DNA from: an uncultured Elusimicrobiales bacterium | Lineage (GTDB): Bacteria > Elusimicrobiota > Elusimicrobia > Elusimicrobiales > Elusimicrobiaceae | Assembly: GCA_944324675.1 (NCBI GenBank) | Contig: CALUXE010000005.1 | Span: forward strand, 1 to 64,000 | DNA length: 64,000 nucleotides | Reading direction: 5' to 3' | Shown here: piece after piece, positions 1 through 8,865 of the stretch | Position numbering within the stretch: the stretch's first letter is position 1 | Layout of the letters: the number at the start of each line of letters is the position of its first letter | Notes under the pieces: model-generated | Database searches by the model: none | Seen by the model: only the letters and a program-made list of their open reading frames with translations | Told to the model about the DNA's origin: nothing | Made by a program: the position numbers and the translations under genes

Positions 1-66
1 GCGGTTGACTTGTTTTTTTTTTGATAAAGTACTCCTGTAATCCTCCGAGGAGCAGGGGTATTTTTT

Positions 67-555
67 ATGTCAAAAAGAAAAGGATTTACTCTTATAGAAA
101 TGTTGGTAGTGGTATTAATAATCGGCATATTGGCGGCTATCGCGTTCCCGCAGTATGAGAAAGTGGTGGAAAAAAGCCATGCGGCTGAAGCTTTGATGAT
201 AGTTCGGACTATAGCCGACGCCGAAAAAGTATATTATTTGGCTACCGGCAAATATACCTCCAATCTCGCCGCTTTGGATTTTAGCGTGCCTGGGATTTCA
301 TTTAATTATAATGACGATTCCACACTTTCCGGAATTACTACTGACCACTTTACTTGCAGGGGATATATTGGCGGAGTGGCAGGCTTGTGGCGTAATGTGC
401 TTGCCTTATGCAAACGGCTCCCGATAAATGAAACTTACGCCATAGCCATTAGGACTGACGGTTCCACAATTTGCGGCTATTGGACAGAGAAAGGCAGGAA
501 ATATTGCTCTTTATTTGATGTGGATGAAGTCGGGCCAAGCGAGAGTTTTTACTAA
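67..555 (+). CDS. Type IV pilin-like protein (prepilin N-terminus)
   Basis: 162 residues. A short basic leader is followed by the prepilin peptidase motif KRKG^FTLIEM with Glu at +5 of the mature protein, and then by about 20 hydrophobic residues ending in AAIAFPQY. This is the class III leader and N-terminal helix of type IV pilins and type II secretion pseudopilins. The globular part keeps the usual GKYTSNLAAL segment and carries four cysteines in two close pairs, probably two disulfides. An SD-like AGGGG lies about 9 nt before the ATG. A TTGACT at 5-10 could be a -35 element, but I see no convincing -10. No assembly genes (PilB, PilC, PilD) lie nearby, so it may be a major pilin, a minor pilin or a pseudopilin. 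Confidence 0.88.
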   Translation: MSKRKGFTLIEMLVVVLIIGILAAIAFPQYEKVVEKSHAAEALMIVRTIADAEKVYYLATGKYTSNLAALDFSVPGISFNYNDDSTLSGITTDHFTCRGYIGGVAGLWRNVLALCKRLPINETYAIAIRTDGSTICGYWTEKGRKYCSLFDVDEVGPSESFY

Positions 556-794
556 TAATGGTATCCCTCCTGAAATTTTATAAGGGTATATTATCGCCTT
601 TTATCCGATATTAAGCCGAGTTTCTTACGCTTCTATTCAAAAGTCTTTCGGCGCGGGGCGTTTTTTAGAGGAAAATCTTCCCCATATTCTTTAATTAGGC
701 GGAGTGATAATAAGGCCGTCTTTTATAATGCCGCGCGTTTTTATAATTGGTATAATTCTATATATAAACGGATTTGGATATTTTTGTTTAGTAT

Positions 795-2147
795 ATGTTG
801 ATTGAGAAAATTCTGCGGCGTTATAGAATATTGCTCCCACAGCAAAAGCTGGTAATAATATTTCTGCTTTATATGTTGGTGGGGGTGGTGTTCCTCAGTT
901 TGCCTTTATGTCAAAAAACCCCGGTAAGTTTTATAGACAATTTGTTTACTTCCGCCTCCGCCGCCTCTACCACGGGGCTGGTTACCGTCCCTACGGGGGC
1001 TTCCTATACATTCTGGGGCCAGCTGATAATAATACTGCTAATGCAGTTTAGCGGTTTTGGGTATATGAGTTTCAGTTCTTTTCTGTTTTTGCAGGGGCAC
1101 TCTACTTTGCCTCGCGCCAGGCAGGAGGTAATGAAGGCGGAATTTTCAGTGCCGCAGGGCTTTGATTTAAGCATTTTTATAAAGTCAATTATATTTTTTA
1201 CGATTTTCGCGGAAGGTTTCGGCGCGCTTTTTTTGTTTTTGGCGTTTTATTTCGGCGGCGGCGGATTCTTTGAATCTTTGTGGAGCGGAATATTCCACGC
1301 CGTATCGGCTTTCTGTACGGCTGGTTTTACTTTGTATCCCGACAGTATGTCCGGCTTTTTGAAGGTTCCTTTCGTTACGGAGATAACTTCCATACTTTCC
1401 CTGTTGGGCGCTTTCGGATTTATTCCGATAACGGAAATAGTGGAAAATATGATGGGCCAAGCCAAAAAAATATCCTATACCTCCAGGTCTATATTCTTCT
1501 CGTTTTTGGCATTGATTCTTTTTGGCGGAATAATGTTGGTTTTATTTGAGCCGTCCTTGAAAAATTATGATTTTTCCACCAGAGTATACGGCGCTTTCGC
1601 CCAAGCGATAAACGCTATGACCACTACAGGCTATAACAATATAGATTTATCCGTATCTTCAATGACGGCCCTATCCGTCTTAATGCTTCTTATGTTTGTA
1701 GGCGGCGCACCTGCGGGTACGGCAGGCGGTATTAAGACGACTACGGCCGTTACTTTGTTTGCGGTATTGGTGAGCAGGCTTAAAGGCCGAAAAAATGTTC
1801 AGCTTGACGGGAAAGATATCTCGCTGGAGAAGGTTTTTATAGCATCTTCCACGCTTGTATTCTATATGATAGTGTTGTATTTGGTGGTGCTTTTGCTTAG
1901 CATAACGGAAGATGCCCCCATGTCAGAAATACTTTTTGACAGTTTGGCCGCCTTAAGTACGGCGGGACTCAGCGTGGGACTTACCGAACATTTAACGGCA
2001 TTGGGCAAATTGGTGCTGATATTTGCAATGTTCGTGGGAAGGATAGGGGTAATCACCTTCGGTTTGGCTTTCTTCCTGCAGAATGAAAGGCCCAAAGAAG
2101 AACTTAAAAAAGAAGAAGCCTCCCAAAAGGTTGATATAGCCTTGTAA
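795..2147 (+). CDS. ktrB: TrkH/KtrB-family potassium uptake channel subunit
   Basis: 450 residues, a polytopic inner-membrane protein. The four pore loops of the Trk/Ktr superfamily are visible as TTGL (about 59-62), TAGF (175-178), TTGY (277-280) and TAGL (389-392). Each contributes the selectivity-filter glycine, so the K+ path looks intact. The length fits KtrB better than the longer TrkH. The NAD-binding regulatory partner KtrA/TrkA is not in the window. A TATAAT at 751-756 may drive it. No clear SD precedes the ATG. Confidence 0.9.
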   Translation: MLIEKILRRYRILLPQQKLVIIFLLYMLVGVVFLSLPLCQKTPVSFIDNLFTSASAASTTGLVTVPTGASYTFWGQLIIILLMQFSGFGYMSFSSFLFLQGHSTLPRARQEVMKAEFSVPQGFDLSIFIKSIIFFTIFAEGFGALFLFLAFYFGGGGFFESLWSGIFHAVSAFCTAGFTLYPDSMSGFLKVPFVTEITSILSLLGAFGFIPITEIVENMMGQAKKISYTSRSIFFSFLALILFGGIMLVLFEPSLKNYDFSTRVYGAFAQAINAMTTTGYNNIDLSVSSMTALSVLMLLMFVGGAPAGTAGGIKTTTAVTLFAVLVSRLKGRKNVQLDGKDISLEKVFIASSTLVFYMIVLYLVVLLLSITEDAPMSEILFDSLAALSTAGLSVGLTEHLTALGKLVLIFAMFVGRIGVITFGLAFFLQNERPKEELKKEEASQKVDIAL

Positions 2148-2227
2148 TCATTTTAGGACCAAACTTAAAACGGACGATAATTTTGGGATATCCAGGCCGA
2201 TAAAGCCCCAAAAGTCTTTTTTAAAAT

Positions 2228-3217
2228 TTACAAAGAGGCTGTATTTTTCGGCCGGAAATTTTCTATAAGCTCCGCCAAATCCTCGTGGCCGTTTGTGCGG
2301 GCGTAGTCCGCGGCGGTCAAGCCGTCCTCAGATTTGATATTTTTGTCCGCTCCGTTTTCAAGCAGCATTTTGGAGCTGTAATCCCATCCGCCTTGCGCCG
2401 CGGCCATAAGCGGGGTGATGCCTTGCGGATTTTGATAGTTTACGTCGGCTTTGTTTTTTATCAGCGCGGTTATAAGGCGGAAATAACCTCTTTTTGTAGC
2501 TTCCAGCAATATAGTGGAAGCCGCGCTTTTATCTTGGAAATATAGGTTTTCGTCATTGGCCGCGATAAGGTTGGCTATTTCGGGAGTGCCGTTGTCCATA
2601 GCTATGTTCATGGCGGTAAAGGCTTCTATCAAAGAAATTTTATGATCGCCTAAACTTGAAAGAATTACGTTTATGGTGTTTATGTCGCCGTTTTGCGCGG
2701 CCGTCTGTATGGTTTTACCCAGGTGCAGACTTATTACGTACTCGGAAGCGCCCCTGTAATCGCGTATGGCGTTAAGCAATAATTTAAGAGCTTGGGCATT
2801 ATTGTTTTTCGCCGCTAAGGTAAAAGCGGTGTCGCCTCCTTCCAGAATGGATTTGAACCGCGGGCCGTATTGAAGGAGGAGTTTCAAAGTGGAAATATTA
2901 TTGCTCTGCACGGCCTGCATAACGGCGTCATATCCGTCGTAATTGCGTTTGTTTATGTCCGCGCCTTGGTCCATCAGTTTTACTATAAAGTCGTTGTAGC
3001 CTTTCTTGGCCGCGATTATTAAGGGGGTGTTTCCGTCCACGGAGGTTATCTCGGGATTATCTATTTTGTTTAACAGTTTTTCGGCTTTGGCGATATTGCC
3101 GCTGTCAAGCGCCTGGAGAAGCATATTTTCGTTATAATCTTCCGGTTTTAAGTTAAACAATGCCAGCAGTATGAGAATAAGGAAAAGAAAGATTATAAAA
3201 AATACGCTTTTTTTCAT
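2228..3217 (-). CDS. Membrane-anchored ankyrin-repeat protein
   Basis: 329 residues. It begins with two lysines and about 20 hydrophobic residues, which could be a signal anchor or signal peptide. Several ankyrin repeats follow, with recognisable GNTPLIIAAKKG, GYDAVMQAVQ, GDTAFTLAAK, GITPLMAAAQGG and GLTAADYARTNGHEDLAELI units. Ankyrin repeats bind proteins; no catalytic domain is visible. The protein probably projects into the periplasm or is secreted, and its partner is unknown. It is co-directional with, and 16 nt downstream of, the C_GCAxxG_C_C gene, so the two may share a transcript. Confidence 0.85.
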   Translation of the reverse strand: MKKSVFFIIFLFLILILLALFNLKPEDYNENMLLQALDSGNIAKAEKLLNKIDNPEITSVDGNTPLIIAAKKGYNDFIVKLMDQGADINKRNYDGYDAVMQAVQSNNISTLKLLLQYGPRFKSILEGGDTAFTLAAKNNNAQALKLLLNAIRDYRGASEYVISLHLGKTIQTAAQNGDINTINVILSSLGDHKISLIEAFTAMNIAMDNGTPEIANLIAANDENLYFQDKSAASTILLEATKRGYFRLITALIKNKADVNYQNPQGITPLMAAAQGGWDYSSKMLLENGADKNIKSEDGLTAADYARTNGHEDLAELIENFRPKNTASL

Positions 3218-3233
3218 AAATTAGCCTCTTTGG

Positions 3234-3689
3234 TCAATTTTCTTTAAATATCCGTTTTTGCAAAATTTCCGCGGCCAAGGCCACCATATCCGCGCAAGGC
3301 CGCTTTTTGTAATACTGCGCGGTGCGGGGTTGAGGGGCGGGAACGGAAGGCCTTTTATTTGGTATCCCAAGCAATTCCCTGCAAATCAAAGAGCCCGTTT
3401 CTTTTTTAAAATCTTCGGCCAGAAGCTGTATTAGGCGGTAAAGTTCCTCTTTGGCTTTAAGGTCTTTGTGGTCCAAGGGGCCGCATTTAAGGCCTGCGAC
3501 CATAAACATTCCGCTGGCGCAGCCGCAGACCTCTCTCATTCTTCCCATTCCGCCCCCGAAAGAGGAGGCTATAAGCTGGGCCGTTTCCTTGCTTATGTTC
3601 AGTTCCTCCCGAAAGGCGAGCAAAACGGCCTGCGCGCAGCCGTATCCGTCTAAAAACAGCTCTTTTGCATATTGGGATTTATCGGTCAT
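3234..3689 (-). CDS. C_GCAxxG_C_C family cysteine-rich protein
   Basis: 151 residues from the start chosen here (MTDKSQ). The family signature is clear: GYGCAQAVLLAF near the N-terminus, then GGGMGRMREVCGCASG, and a further Cys in the ICRELLG stretch. The function of the family is not established; conserved cysteines suggest a metal or redox role. A start five codons upstream (3704) is possible, but that codon lies beyond a perfect TATAAT at 3696-3701. The -10 box sits 6 nt before the chosen ATG, so the mRNA is probably leaderless. Confidence 0.82.
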   Translation of the reverse strand: MTDKSQYAKELFLDGYGCAQAVLLAFREELNISKETAQLIASSFGGGMGRMREVCGCASGMFMVAGLKCGPLDHKDLKAKEELYRLIQLLAEDFKKETGSLICRELLGIPNKRPSVPAPQPRTAQYYKKRPCADMVALAAEILQKRIFKEN

Positions 3690-3695
3690 AAAAAT

Positions 3696-3701
3696 ATTAT
3701 A
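3696..3701 (-). promoter_or_regulatory. -10 box 6 nt before ATG (leaderless start)
   Basis: TATAAT on the minus strand is followed by six nucleotides and then the ATG at 3689. No SD can fit between the predicted +1 and the start codon. On the plus strand the same segment holds TACAAT (3700-3705), 10 nt before the divergent HAD gene, so two opposing promoters overlap in under 30 bp. Confidence 0.6.
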
Positions 3702-3715
3702 CAATTTAAGCGGAT

Positions 3716-4366
3716 ATGAGAAAAACGATAGTTTTCGATATGGACGGCACTATTTTGGATACTTTGTCGGATTTGGCCGCCTCGCTAAATTACGCTTTAA
3801 GCGTTTGCGGTTATCCCGCAAAAACGCAAAGCGAGATAAAAAAGGCCCTGGGCAACGGGGTGGAGGCTTTGATAAGAGAAACCGCCCCTCAAGAAATAAG
3901 CGCGCAAGAAATGCAAAAATGTCTTGGAATATTTAAAGACTATTATTCCGAACATATGTATGTAAAGACGGCGCCTTATCCCGGCATAATAAAATTATGT
4001 TCCGATTTGAAGAAAGCGGGGTGTCGTCTGGCGGTGGTATCAAATAAATTTGACAGCGCGGTAAAGGAATTGTGCGATATATATTTTAAGGATATCTTTG
4101 ACGTGTCGATAGGGGAAAGCCCTTCAGTCCGCAAAAAGCCCGCGCCCGACAGCGTATTAAAAGCGCTGGCGGAGTTAGGTTCGCGTAAAGAGGACGCCGT
4201 ATACGTCGGAGATAGCGAAGTAGACTACAATACGGCGCTTAATTCCGGTTTGCCTTGTATATGCGTAACGTGGGGTTTTAGAGAGCGGGCGGAATTGGAA
4301 AAACTGGGCGCTGCAATCTTTGCCGATACGCCCGCCGACATATTGGATTTGATAAAGAAAATATAG
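3716..4366 (+). CDS. gph: HAD-superfamily phosphatase, phosphoglycolate phosphatase-like
   Basis: 216 residues, typical of Gph/PGP enzymes with an alpha-helical cap. All four HAD motifs are present: DMDGTILDT (motif I, nucleophile and acid aspartates), VVSNK (II), KPAPD (III) and VGDSEVDYNTA (IV). It probably hydrolyses a small phosphomonoester such as 2-phosphoglycolate in the cytoplasm. Substrate specificity cannot be read from the sequence. It is divergent from the preceding gene and 13 nt upstream of a DUF805 gene, likely one transcript. Confidence 0.85.
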   Translation: MRKTIVFDMDGTILDTLSDLAASLNYALSVCGYPAKTQSEIKKALGNGVEALIRETAPQEISAQEMQKCLGIFKDYYSEHMYVKTAPYPGIIKLCSDLKKAGCRLAVVSNKFDSAVKELCDIYFKDIFDVSIGESPSVRKKPAPDSVLKALAELGSRKEDAVYVGDSEVDYNTALNSGLPCICVTWGFRERAELEKLGAAIFADTPADILDLIKKI

Positions 4367-4379
4367 AGAGGAAACTTAA

Positions 4380-4754
4380 ATGAAGAAATATTTTTGGGAT
4401 ATCATAAGACATAAATATGCGGTATTTGGCGGGCGGGCTTCCAGAAAGGAGTTTTGGTTTTTCCATTTATGGTACGCTTTGATAGTATTTGTTTTGGCCA
4501 TGGTATTTTACGGCTTATATTTCGCGGCTATGGATGGGGACGGCTCTTTTGGATTGCTCTCTACGCTGGTAGGTATTTTTATAGGGCTTATCAATTTGGG
4601 GCTGTTAGTTCCAGTAATCGCGCTTACGGTAAGGCGTCTGCATGACGCGGGTTTGACGGGTTGGCTGATATTGGTAAGTTTCCTTTTTGCGCCGATGAAT
4701 ATAATATTTGGTATTCTTCCGCCTACACCCGGTAGAAATCAGTACGACATATAG
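4380..4754 (+). CDS. DUF805 membrane protein
   Basis: 124 residues with about four hydrophobic segments. DUF805 hallmarks are GRASRKEFW after a short cytoplasmic N-terminus and TVRRLHDAG before the last membrane segment. The family has no established function. It has an SD (GAGG) ahead of the ATG and is transcribed with the HAD gene. A hairpin terminator follows. A second DUF805 gene lies at 31225. Confidence 0.88.
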   Translation: MKKYFWDIIRHKYAVFGGRASRKEFWFFHLWYALIVFVLAMVFYGLYFAAMDGDGSFGLLSTLVGIFIGLINLGLLVPVIALTVRRLHDAGLTGWLILVSFLFAPMNIIFGILPPTPGRNQYDI

Positions 4755-4768
4755 GACTTTATCAAACG

Positions 4769-4806
4769 AAAACCGCCGTCCCGTATAAAAACGGAGCGGC
4801 GGTTTG
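4769..4806. terminator. Bidirectional intrinsic terminator
   Basis: AAACCGCCG and CGGCGGTTT form a 9-bp stem with an inner CCG/CGG pairing. It lies between the converging DUF805 and hydrolase genes and could end both transcripts. Confidence 0.8.
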
Positions 4807-4823
4807 TCTTTGCAAAGAGTTGG

Positions 4824-5654
4824 TTATTGAAGGGAATTGATATAATCGTTTACGGCGTCCACGCCCCATTCGAAATCATTGTGTCCGCCGTAGGGCGATA
4901 TAAAGTTTAGGCTTCCTTGGGGGGCTTTTTGGAACAACGCGTCCGACATCTGCCAAGGTATCAGCATATCCTGGCGGCTGTAAAGCATAAATACGGGGTG
5001 TTTTAGTTCGTTTATTTTGGAAATATTGTCAAACAGCTTATTTGCCAGGAGCGGGCGAAATACGGCCGACAAAACCTTTCTGTAAAAAGAATTGTGGTTA
5101 TATGGATCACCCATAAAGAAAGAGGCCGCCATATCGGGCGTATTGGTAAAGGGGCTTTGCATAATTACGGCTTTAAAGGGCAGATCGTTATAAGCGAGGG
5201 CCGCCTCTATAAGGGCGGCGTTGCCCAAAGAATGGGCAAAAAGGATAATATCGTTTGGCGGAATATTCATTTTTGTTATAAGGAAATCCAAAGCGGAGCG
5301 GGCGTCCTCAAAGAAATTTGCCTGATTTAACTTCCCTTCGCTTTTGCCGAAACCTTGATAATCGAACATAAAAACGCCGTAACCGTAATGCGCGTAGAGC
5401 CTGGCAAAAGTATTATAGTAACTTATATTGCCGCTGTTTCCGTGGAACAGGAGAATTGTCGGCCTGCCTTGCGGGGCGGGTTTATAGGCCGCGCATAGCT
5501 TTTGATTGGCGGCATTGTTAAAGCATATTTCTTCAAAGCCCGCGGGCAGCGGGGCGACTTCTTTTATCGGGTGATATATCGCTTTGTCGGAAAAGTGATT
5601 TATAAAAAGGGCTAGCGCCAAGAGGGCGGCTATTAAAAAGGATAATTTTTTCAT
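4824..5654 (-). CDS. Alpha/beta hydrolase, membrane-anchored
   Basis: 276 residues. An N-terminal hydrophobic stretch (FLIAALLALALFI) serves as anchor or signal. The fold is shown by LFHGNSGN (oxyanion region), DYQGFGKSEG and the nucleophile elbow AHSLG, where Ala replaces the first Gly of GxSxG. Candidate Asp (SRQDMLIPW) and His (GGHNDF) near the C-terminus complete the triad. It resembles the bacterial relatives of the BEM46/ABHD13 hydrolases; the substrate is unknown. The start is supported by a TATAAT 7 nt upstream. Confidence 0.82.
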   Translation of the reverse strand: MKKLSFLIAALLALALFINHFSDKAIYHPIKEVAPLPAGFEEICFNNAANQKLCAAYKPAPQGRPTILLFHGNSGNISYYNTFARLYAHYGYGVFMFDYQGFGKSEGKLNQANFFEDARSALDFLITKMNIPPNDIILFAHSLGNAALIEAALAYNDLPFKAVIMQSPFTNTPDMAASFFMGDPYNHNSFYRKVLSAVFRPLLANKLFDNISKINELKHPVFMLYSRQDMLIPWQMSDALFQKAPQGSLNFISPYGGHNDFEWGVDAVNDYINSLQ

Positions 5655-5661
5655 AGATAAT

Positions 5662-5667
5662 ATTATA
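5662..5667 (-). promoter_or_regulatory. -10 box 7 nt before ATG (leaderless start)
   Basis: TATAAT is followed by seven nucleotides (ATTATCT) and the hydrolase ATG. No SD is present. Confidence 0.6.
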
Positions 5668-5693
5668 GGTTATATAAAGAGAAATTAAAATTG

Positions 5694-5699
5694 TAAAAT
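5694..5699 (+). promoter_or_regulatory. -10 box 6 nt before ATG (leaderless start)
   Basis: TAAAAT is followed by AGACTT and the cinA ATG. Together with the minus-strand box at 5662-5667, the 51-bp spacer 5655-5705 holds two divergent promoters and no ribosome binding site. Confidence 0.58.
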
Positions 5700-5705
5700 A
5701 GACTT

Positions 5706-6953
5706 ATGAAAGCCTGCATAATAACTATCGGAGACGAAATATTGCTCGGCCAAATTTTGGATACCAATTCCCGTTATATGGCGGGGGCTTTGGCGTCGCT
5801 GGGGATAGCGACGGTGAAAATGCTGTCCGTCACGGACAATAAAGAAGAAATAAAAAAAGCCGTAAAAGAAGGTTTCGAAGCCGCCGATCTGATTTTGGTT
5901 AGCGGCGGACTCGGCCCGACGAAAGACGATATAACAAAAAACGCCCTGGCGGAATATTTCGGCGTGGGGTTAGTCTATGACGAACAGGTCTATAATTGGG
6001 TAAAACGGTATTTTAAGGGCAAAGAAGAAAAACTTAAAGGCTGCAATATGGGGCAAGCCTATATACCCGCAGGCTGCACCGCGATAGAAAACAAAAAGGG
6101 TACCGCCTGTGCCATGTGGTTTGAGAAAGAGGGAAAAGTATTGGTTTCAATGCCTGGAGTCCCTTTTGAATTGGAGGATTTGATTTCAAGGGATATCCTT
6201 GCGCGGATAAAAGGTAAATTTAACTGCGGGGAAATATCCTATAAAATGTTTGGGGTATACGATATCGCGGAATCGGATTTGGCCAACCGCTTGGCGGATT
6301 ATGAAGATAATTTGCCCGCAGGCCTTTCCTTGGCCTATTTGCCTTCGCCCGCTTATGTAAGATTAAGGCTTACGGGCAAAGGCGTAGAGCCTGATGACCT
6401 GGAAAAGTATTTCGACAAATTAAAACAAGAGCTTTCTGGCTTAAAATATTCCGTTATCTGCGGCAGCAATGCCTTGGACGATTTGTTGGAGAAAATAGCT
6501 CAGATAGGCACGCTTTCGGCGGCTGAAAGCTGTACGGGGGGGAATATTTCGGCGATGATAACTTCCCGCGCGGGAGCTTCAAAGTATTATCTGGGTTCCG
6601 TTACGGCCTACTCCAACGACGTTAAGGAGAAAGTATTAGGCGTCAAACGGGAGAGTTTAGAGCGTTACGGCGCCGTCAGCGAAGCCGTCGCGCTTGAAAT
6701 GGCGCAAGGCATTAGAGCTTTGACGGGTTCGGAGTGGGGGATAGCGACAACGGGGATAGCGGGTCCTACGGGCGGGAGCGCAGAAAAACCGGTCGGGACG
6801 GTCTGGATTGCGGTAAGCGGCCCAAAAGGGAGCAAAGCGGAACGCTTTGTATTTTCCGCTGTGAGAGAGCGCAATATCGGCAAAGCGTCGATAAAGGCTT
6901 TGGAAATGCTTGTTGATTTCGCTTTTACTGTGAAAGGCGGCGAAAAGATATAG
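5706..6953 (+). CDS. cinA: CinA-like protein, NMN deamidase/ADP-ribose pyrophosphatase type
   Basis: 415 residues, full length for the two-domain family. The N-terminal MoCF-like domain (about 1-170) has SGGLGPTKDD. The C-terminal CinA domain (about 255-415) has SAAESCTGG, YSNDVKEKVLGV and GIAGPTGG. The C-terminal domain usually has nicotinamide mononucleotide amidohydrolase (PncC) activity in pyridine nucleotide salvage; the N-terminal domain has been linked to ADP-ribose hydrolysis in some bacteria. The key serine/glycine motifs are intact. tRNA-Val follows. Confidence 0.92.
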   Translation: MKACIITIGDEILLGQILDTNSRYMAGALASLGIATVKMLSVTDNKEEIKKAVKEGFEAADLILVSGGLGPTKDDITKNALAEYFGVGLVYDEQVYNWVKRYFKGKEEKLKGCNMGQAYIPAGCTAIENKKGTACAMWFEKEGKVLVSMPGVPFELEDLISRDILARIKGKFNCGEISYKMFGVYDIAESDLANRLADYEDNLPAGLSLAYLPSPAYVRLRLTGKGVEPDDLEKYFDKLKQELSGLKYSVICGSNALDDLLEKIAQIGTLSAAESCTGGNISAMITSRAGASKYYLGSVTAYSNDVKEKVLGVKRESLERYGAVSEAVALEMAQGIRALTGSEWGIATTGIAGPTGGSAEKPVGTVWIAVSGPKGSKAERFVFSAVRERNIGKASIKALEMLVDFAFTVKGGEKI

Positions 6954-6961
6954 TTCTCTAA

Positions 6962-6990
6962 TGGACAAGAACTGATTTTTTTGATAGAAT
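6962..6990 (+). promoter_or_regulatory. Promoter of tRNA-Val
   Basis: TGGACA (6962-6967), a 17-bp spacer, and TAGAAT (6985-6990) lie about 30 bp before the tRNA. The -35 starts just after the cinA stop. Confidence 0.6.
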
Positions 6991-7019
6991 ATTTATGAAG
7001 TAAAAAATAACCCATTTAG

Positions 7020-7096
7020 GGGCTGATAGCTCAACTGGTTAGAGCGTCCGCCTTACACGCGGAAGGTTGTAGGTTCGAGTCCTATTCGGCCCACCA
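7020..7096 (+). tRNA. tRNA-Val (anticodon UAC)
   Basis: A full cloverleaf can be drawn: acceptor GGGCTGA with TCGGCCC, D-stem GCTC/GAGC, anticodon stem TCCGC/GCGGA around the loop CTTACAC (anticodon TAC), and a T-arm with GGTTCGAGT. The 3' CCA is encoded (7094-7096). Confidence 0.95.
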
Positions 7097-7102
7097 TTTT
7101 AG

Positions 7103-7130
7103 AAGGCGCTTTGTAAGAAGCGCCTTTTCT
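7103..7130 (+). terminator. Intrinsic terminator after tRNA-Val
   Basis: Stem AAGGCGCTT/AAGCGCCTT followed by TTCT, immediately downstream of the tRNA. Confidence 0.75.
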
Positions 7131-7361
7131 ATATACTTAATAAAAGATATTTTAAAGCGTTGGGCGGATAAAGAGTTTTAGGGAGCTGGGGAATATTTCC
7201 TCGGAAAATAAAATTCACGGTTTGGCGTCTCCCGCGGATAAATTAGAGAATATGTTAAGGGTAAAAAGAATGGAAAAAAACGCCTTGAAAATACCAGATA
7301 TGCCGCTTTCGGCGTGAATTGAGCCAACCCGATATTTTTATGTCATAATATATCTATCAAT

Positions 7362-8744
7362 ATGAGCAGAGGGGGTAAAGTGGATAGCATATTGCAAAAA
7401 CAGCGGGAGTTCTTTAAAAGCGGGGCAACCTTGCCGATATCATTCAGGGTTGAGCAGCTAAGGAAATTAAAATCTGCCATAAAAAACTATGAAAGCCGCA
7501 TTTGCGCCGCACTCTATAAAGATTTGGGCAAAAGCGAAACAGAATCGTATATGTGCGAAATATCCTTGTGTTTGGGGGAAATAGATTACTTCCTAAAGAA
7601 TTTGAAAAAACTTTCCAAAGATAAAACCGTTCCGACGCCGCTTTCCAATTTTCCCGCAAAGAGCATTATAAAAACCGTCCCGAGGGGAAATGTACTGATA
7701 CTAAGCCCGTGGAACTATCCTTTTTTGCTTTCCATAGAGCCTTTAATAGAAGCTCTCGCGGCGGGCAATACCGTCGTTTTAAAACCGAGCGCCTATTCCC
7801 CAAATACAAGCATTTTAATTAAAGATATGTTGGGCGAAATATTCTCGGAGGAATATGTCTGCGTAATTACCGGTGGACGGGAAGAAAACAAAAATCTGCT
7901 TTCTGAAAAATTCGACTATATATTTTTTACCGGCAGCAGTGCCGTAGGCAAAGAAGTTTTGCGCCGCGCGGCCGAAAATCTAACGCCCGTATCCTTGGAG
8001 CTTGGCGGCAAAAGCCCCTGTATTGTAGATGAAAGTGCCGATATAATGCTATCGGCCAGAAGGATAGTTTTCGGCAAATTCCTGAACTGCGGGCAAACAT
8101 GCGTCGCGCCTGATTATATATTGTGCCAAGAAAGAATCTTGCCCGCTTTAACCGCGGCCCTGAAAGAAGAAACGAAAAAGCAATTTGGCAAAGAGCCGCT
8201 CCTCAATCCCGATTACGGCAAAATAGTCAATGATAAACATTTTAAACGCCTGTTGGCTTTAATCGACGCCAATAAAGTAATACAGGGCGGGAAAAGCGAC
8301 GAAAAATCCTTAAAAATAGAGCCTACTTTGATGACGGACGTTTCCTGGAGCGACGCCGTTATGAAAGAAGAAATTTTCGGCCCTATTTTGCCTATTTTGT
8401 CTTATAAAAATTTAAATGAAGTTATACAAACCGTTGAAGATAAACCGCACCCCTTGGCGCTTTATATATTTTCCAAAAACAAAGGCAATATAAAAGCGGT
8501 AACGGAGCGCTGCCGCTACGGCGGCGGCTGCGTAAACGACGTTATTTTACATCTCGCGACGCCGTATCTGCCCTTTGGCGGAGTGGGGGAAAGCGGTATG
8601 GGGTGTTATCACGGGAAATTCGGGTTTGAGACGTTTTCCCGCAAAAAAAGCATTTTGGACAAGAGCACTAACATAGACATCGCTCTAAGGTATCAGCCAT
8701 ACAGCAAACTAAAAAAATATTTGCTGGAATTGTTATTAAAGTAA
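7362..8744 (+). CDS. Aldehyde dehydrogenase family protein (class 3-like)
   Basis: 460 residues, NAD(P)+-dependent oxidation of an aldehyde, cytoplasmic or membrane-associated. The general-base Glu213 sits in LELGGKSP and the catalytic Cys247 in NCGQTCVAPD. Their 34-residue spacing is that of class 3 ALDHs. The short length and hydrophobic C-terminus also fit the ALDH3 group, which handles fatty or aromatic aldehydes; the substrate here is unknown. The start is uncertain: an SD-like GGGGG lies inside the reading frame ahead of a GTG at 7380, which would shorten the protein by six residues. Confidence 0.9.
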   Translation: MSRGGKVDSILQKQREFFKSGATLPISFRVEQLRKLKSAIKNYESRICAALYKDLGKSETESYMCEISLCLGEIDYFLKNLKKLSKDKTVPTPLSNFPAKSIIKTVPRGNVLILSPWNYPFLLSIEPLIEALAAGNTVVLKPSAYSPNTSILIKDMLGEIFSEEYVCVITGGREENKNLLSEKFDYIFFTGSSAVGKEVLRRAAENLTPVSLELGGKSPCIVDESADIMLSARRIVFGKFLNCGQTCVAPDYILCQERILPALTAALKEETKKQFGKEPLLNPDYGKIVNDKHFKRLLALIDANKVIQGGKSDEKSLKIEPTLMTDVSWSDAVMKEEIFGPILPILSYKNLNEVIQTVEDKPHPLALYIFSKNKGNIKAVTERCRYGGGCVNDVILHLATPYLPFGGVGESGMGCYHGKFGFETFSRKKSILDKSTNIDIALRYQPYSKLKKYLLELLLK

Positions 8745-8865
8745 GATCGTCTATCTCATTGTTATTCGGGATTGTACACGATTTTTAAATGCTTATTTTG
8801 ATATAGAAATTTATTATTTCAGAAAATGTTTCCCTTAATTTTTTATAATATGCCAGAGAACAATT

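Noticed and set aside
1-40. Promoter of the pilin gene from TTGACT at 5-10
   Set aside because: The -35-like element is good, but no -10 hexamer lies at 16-18 bp spacing, so it is not annotated.
7130-7361. Possible small gene between tRNA-Val and the aldehyde dehydrogenase
   Set aside because: Only very short frames (about 15 codons) without SD or recognisable features; left unannotated.
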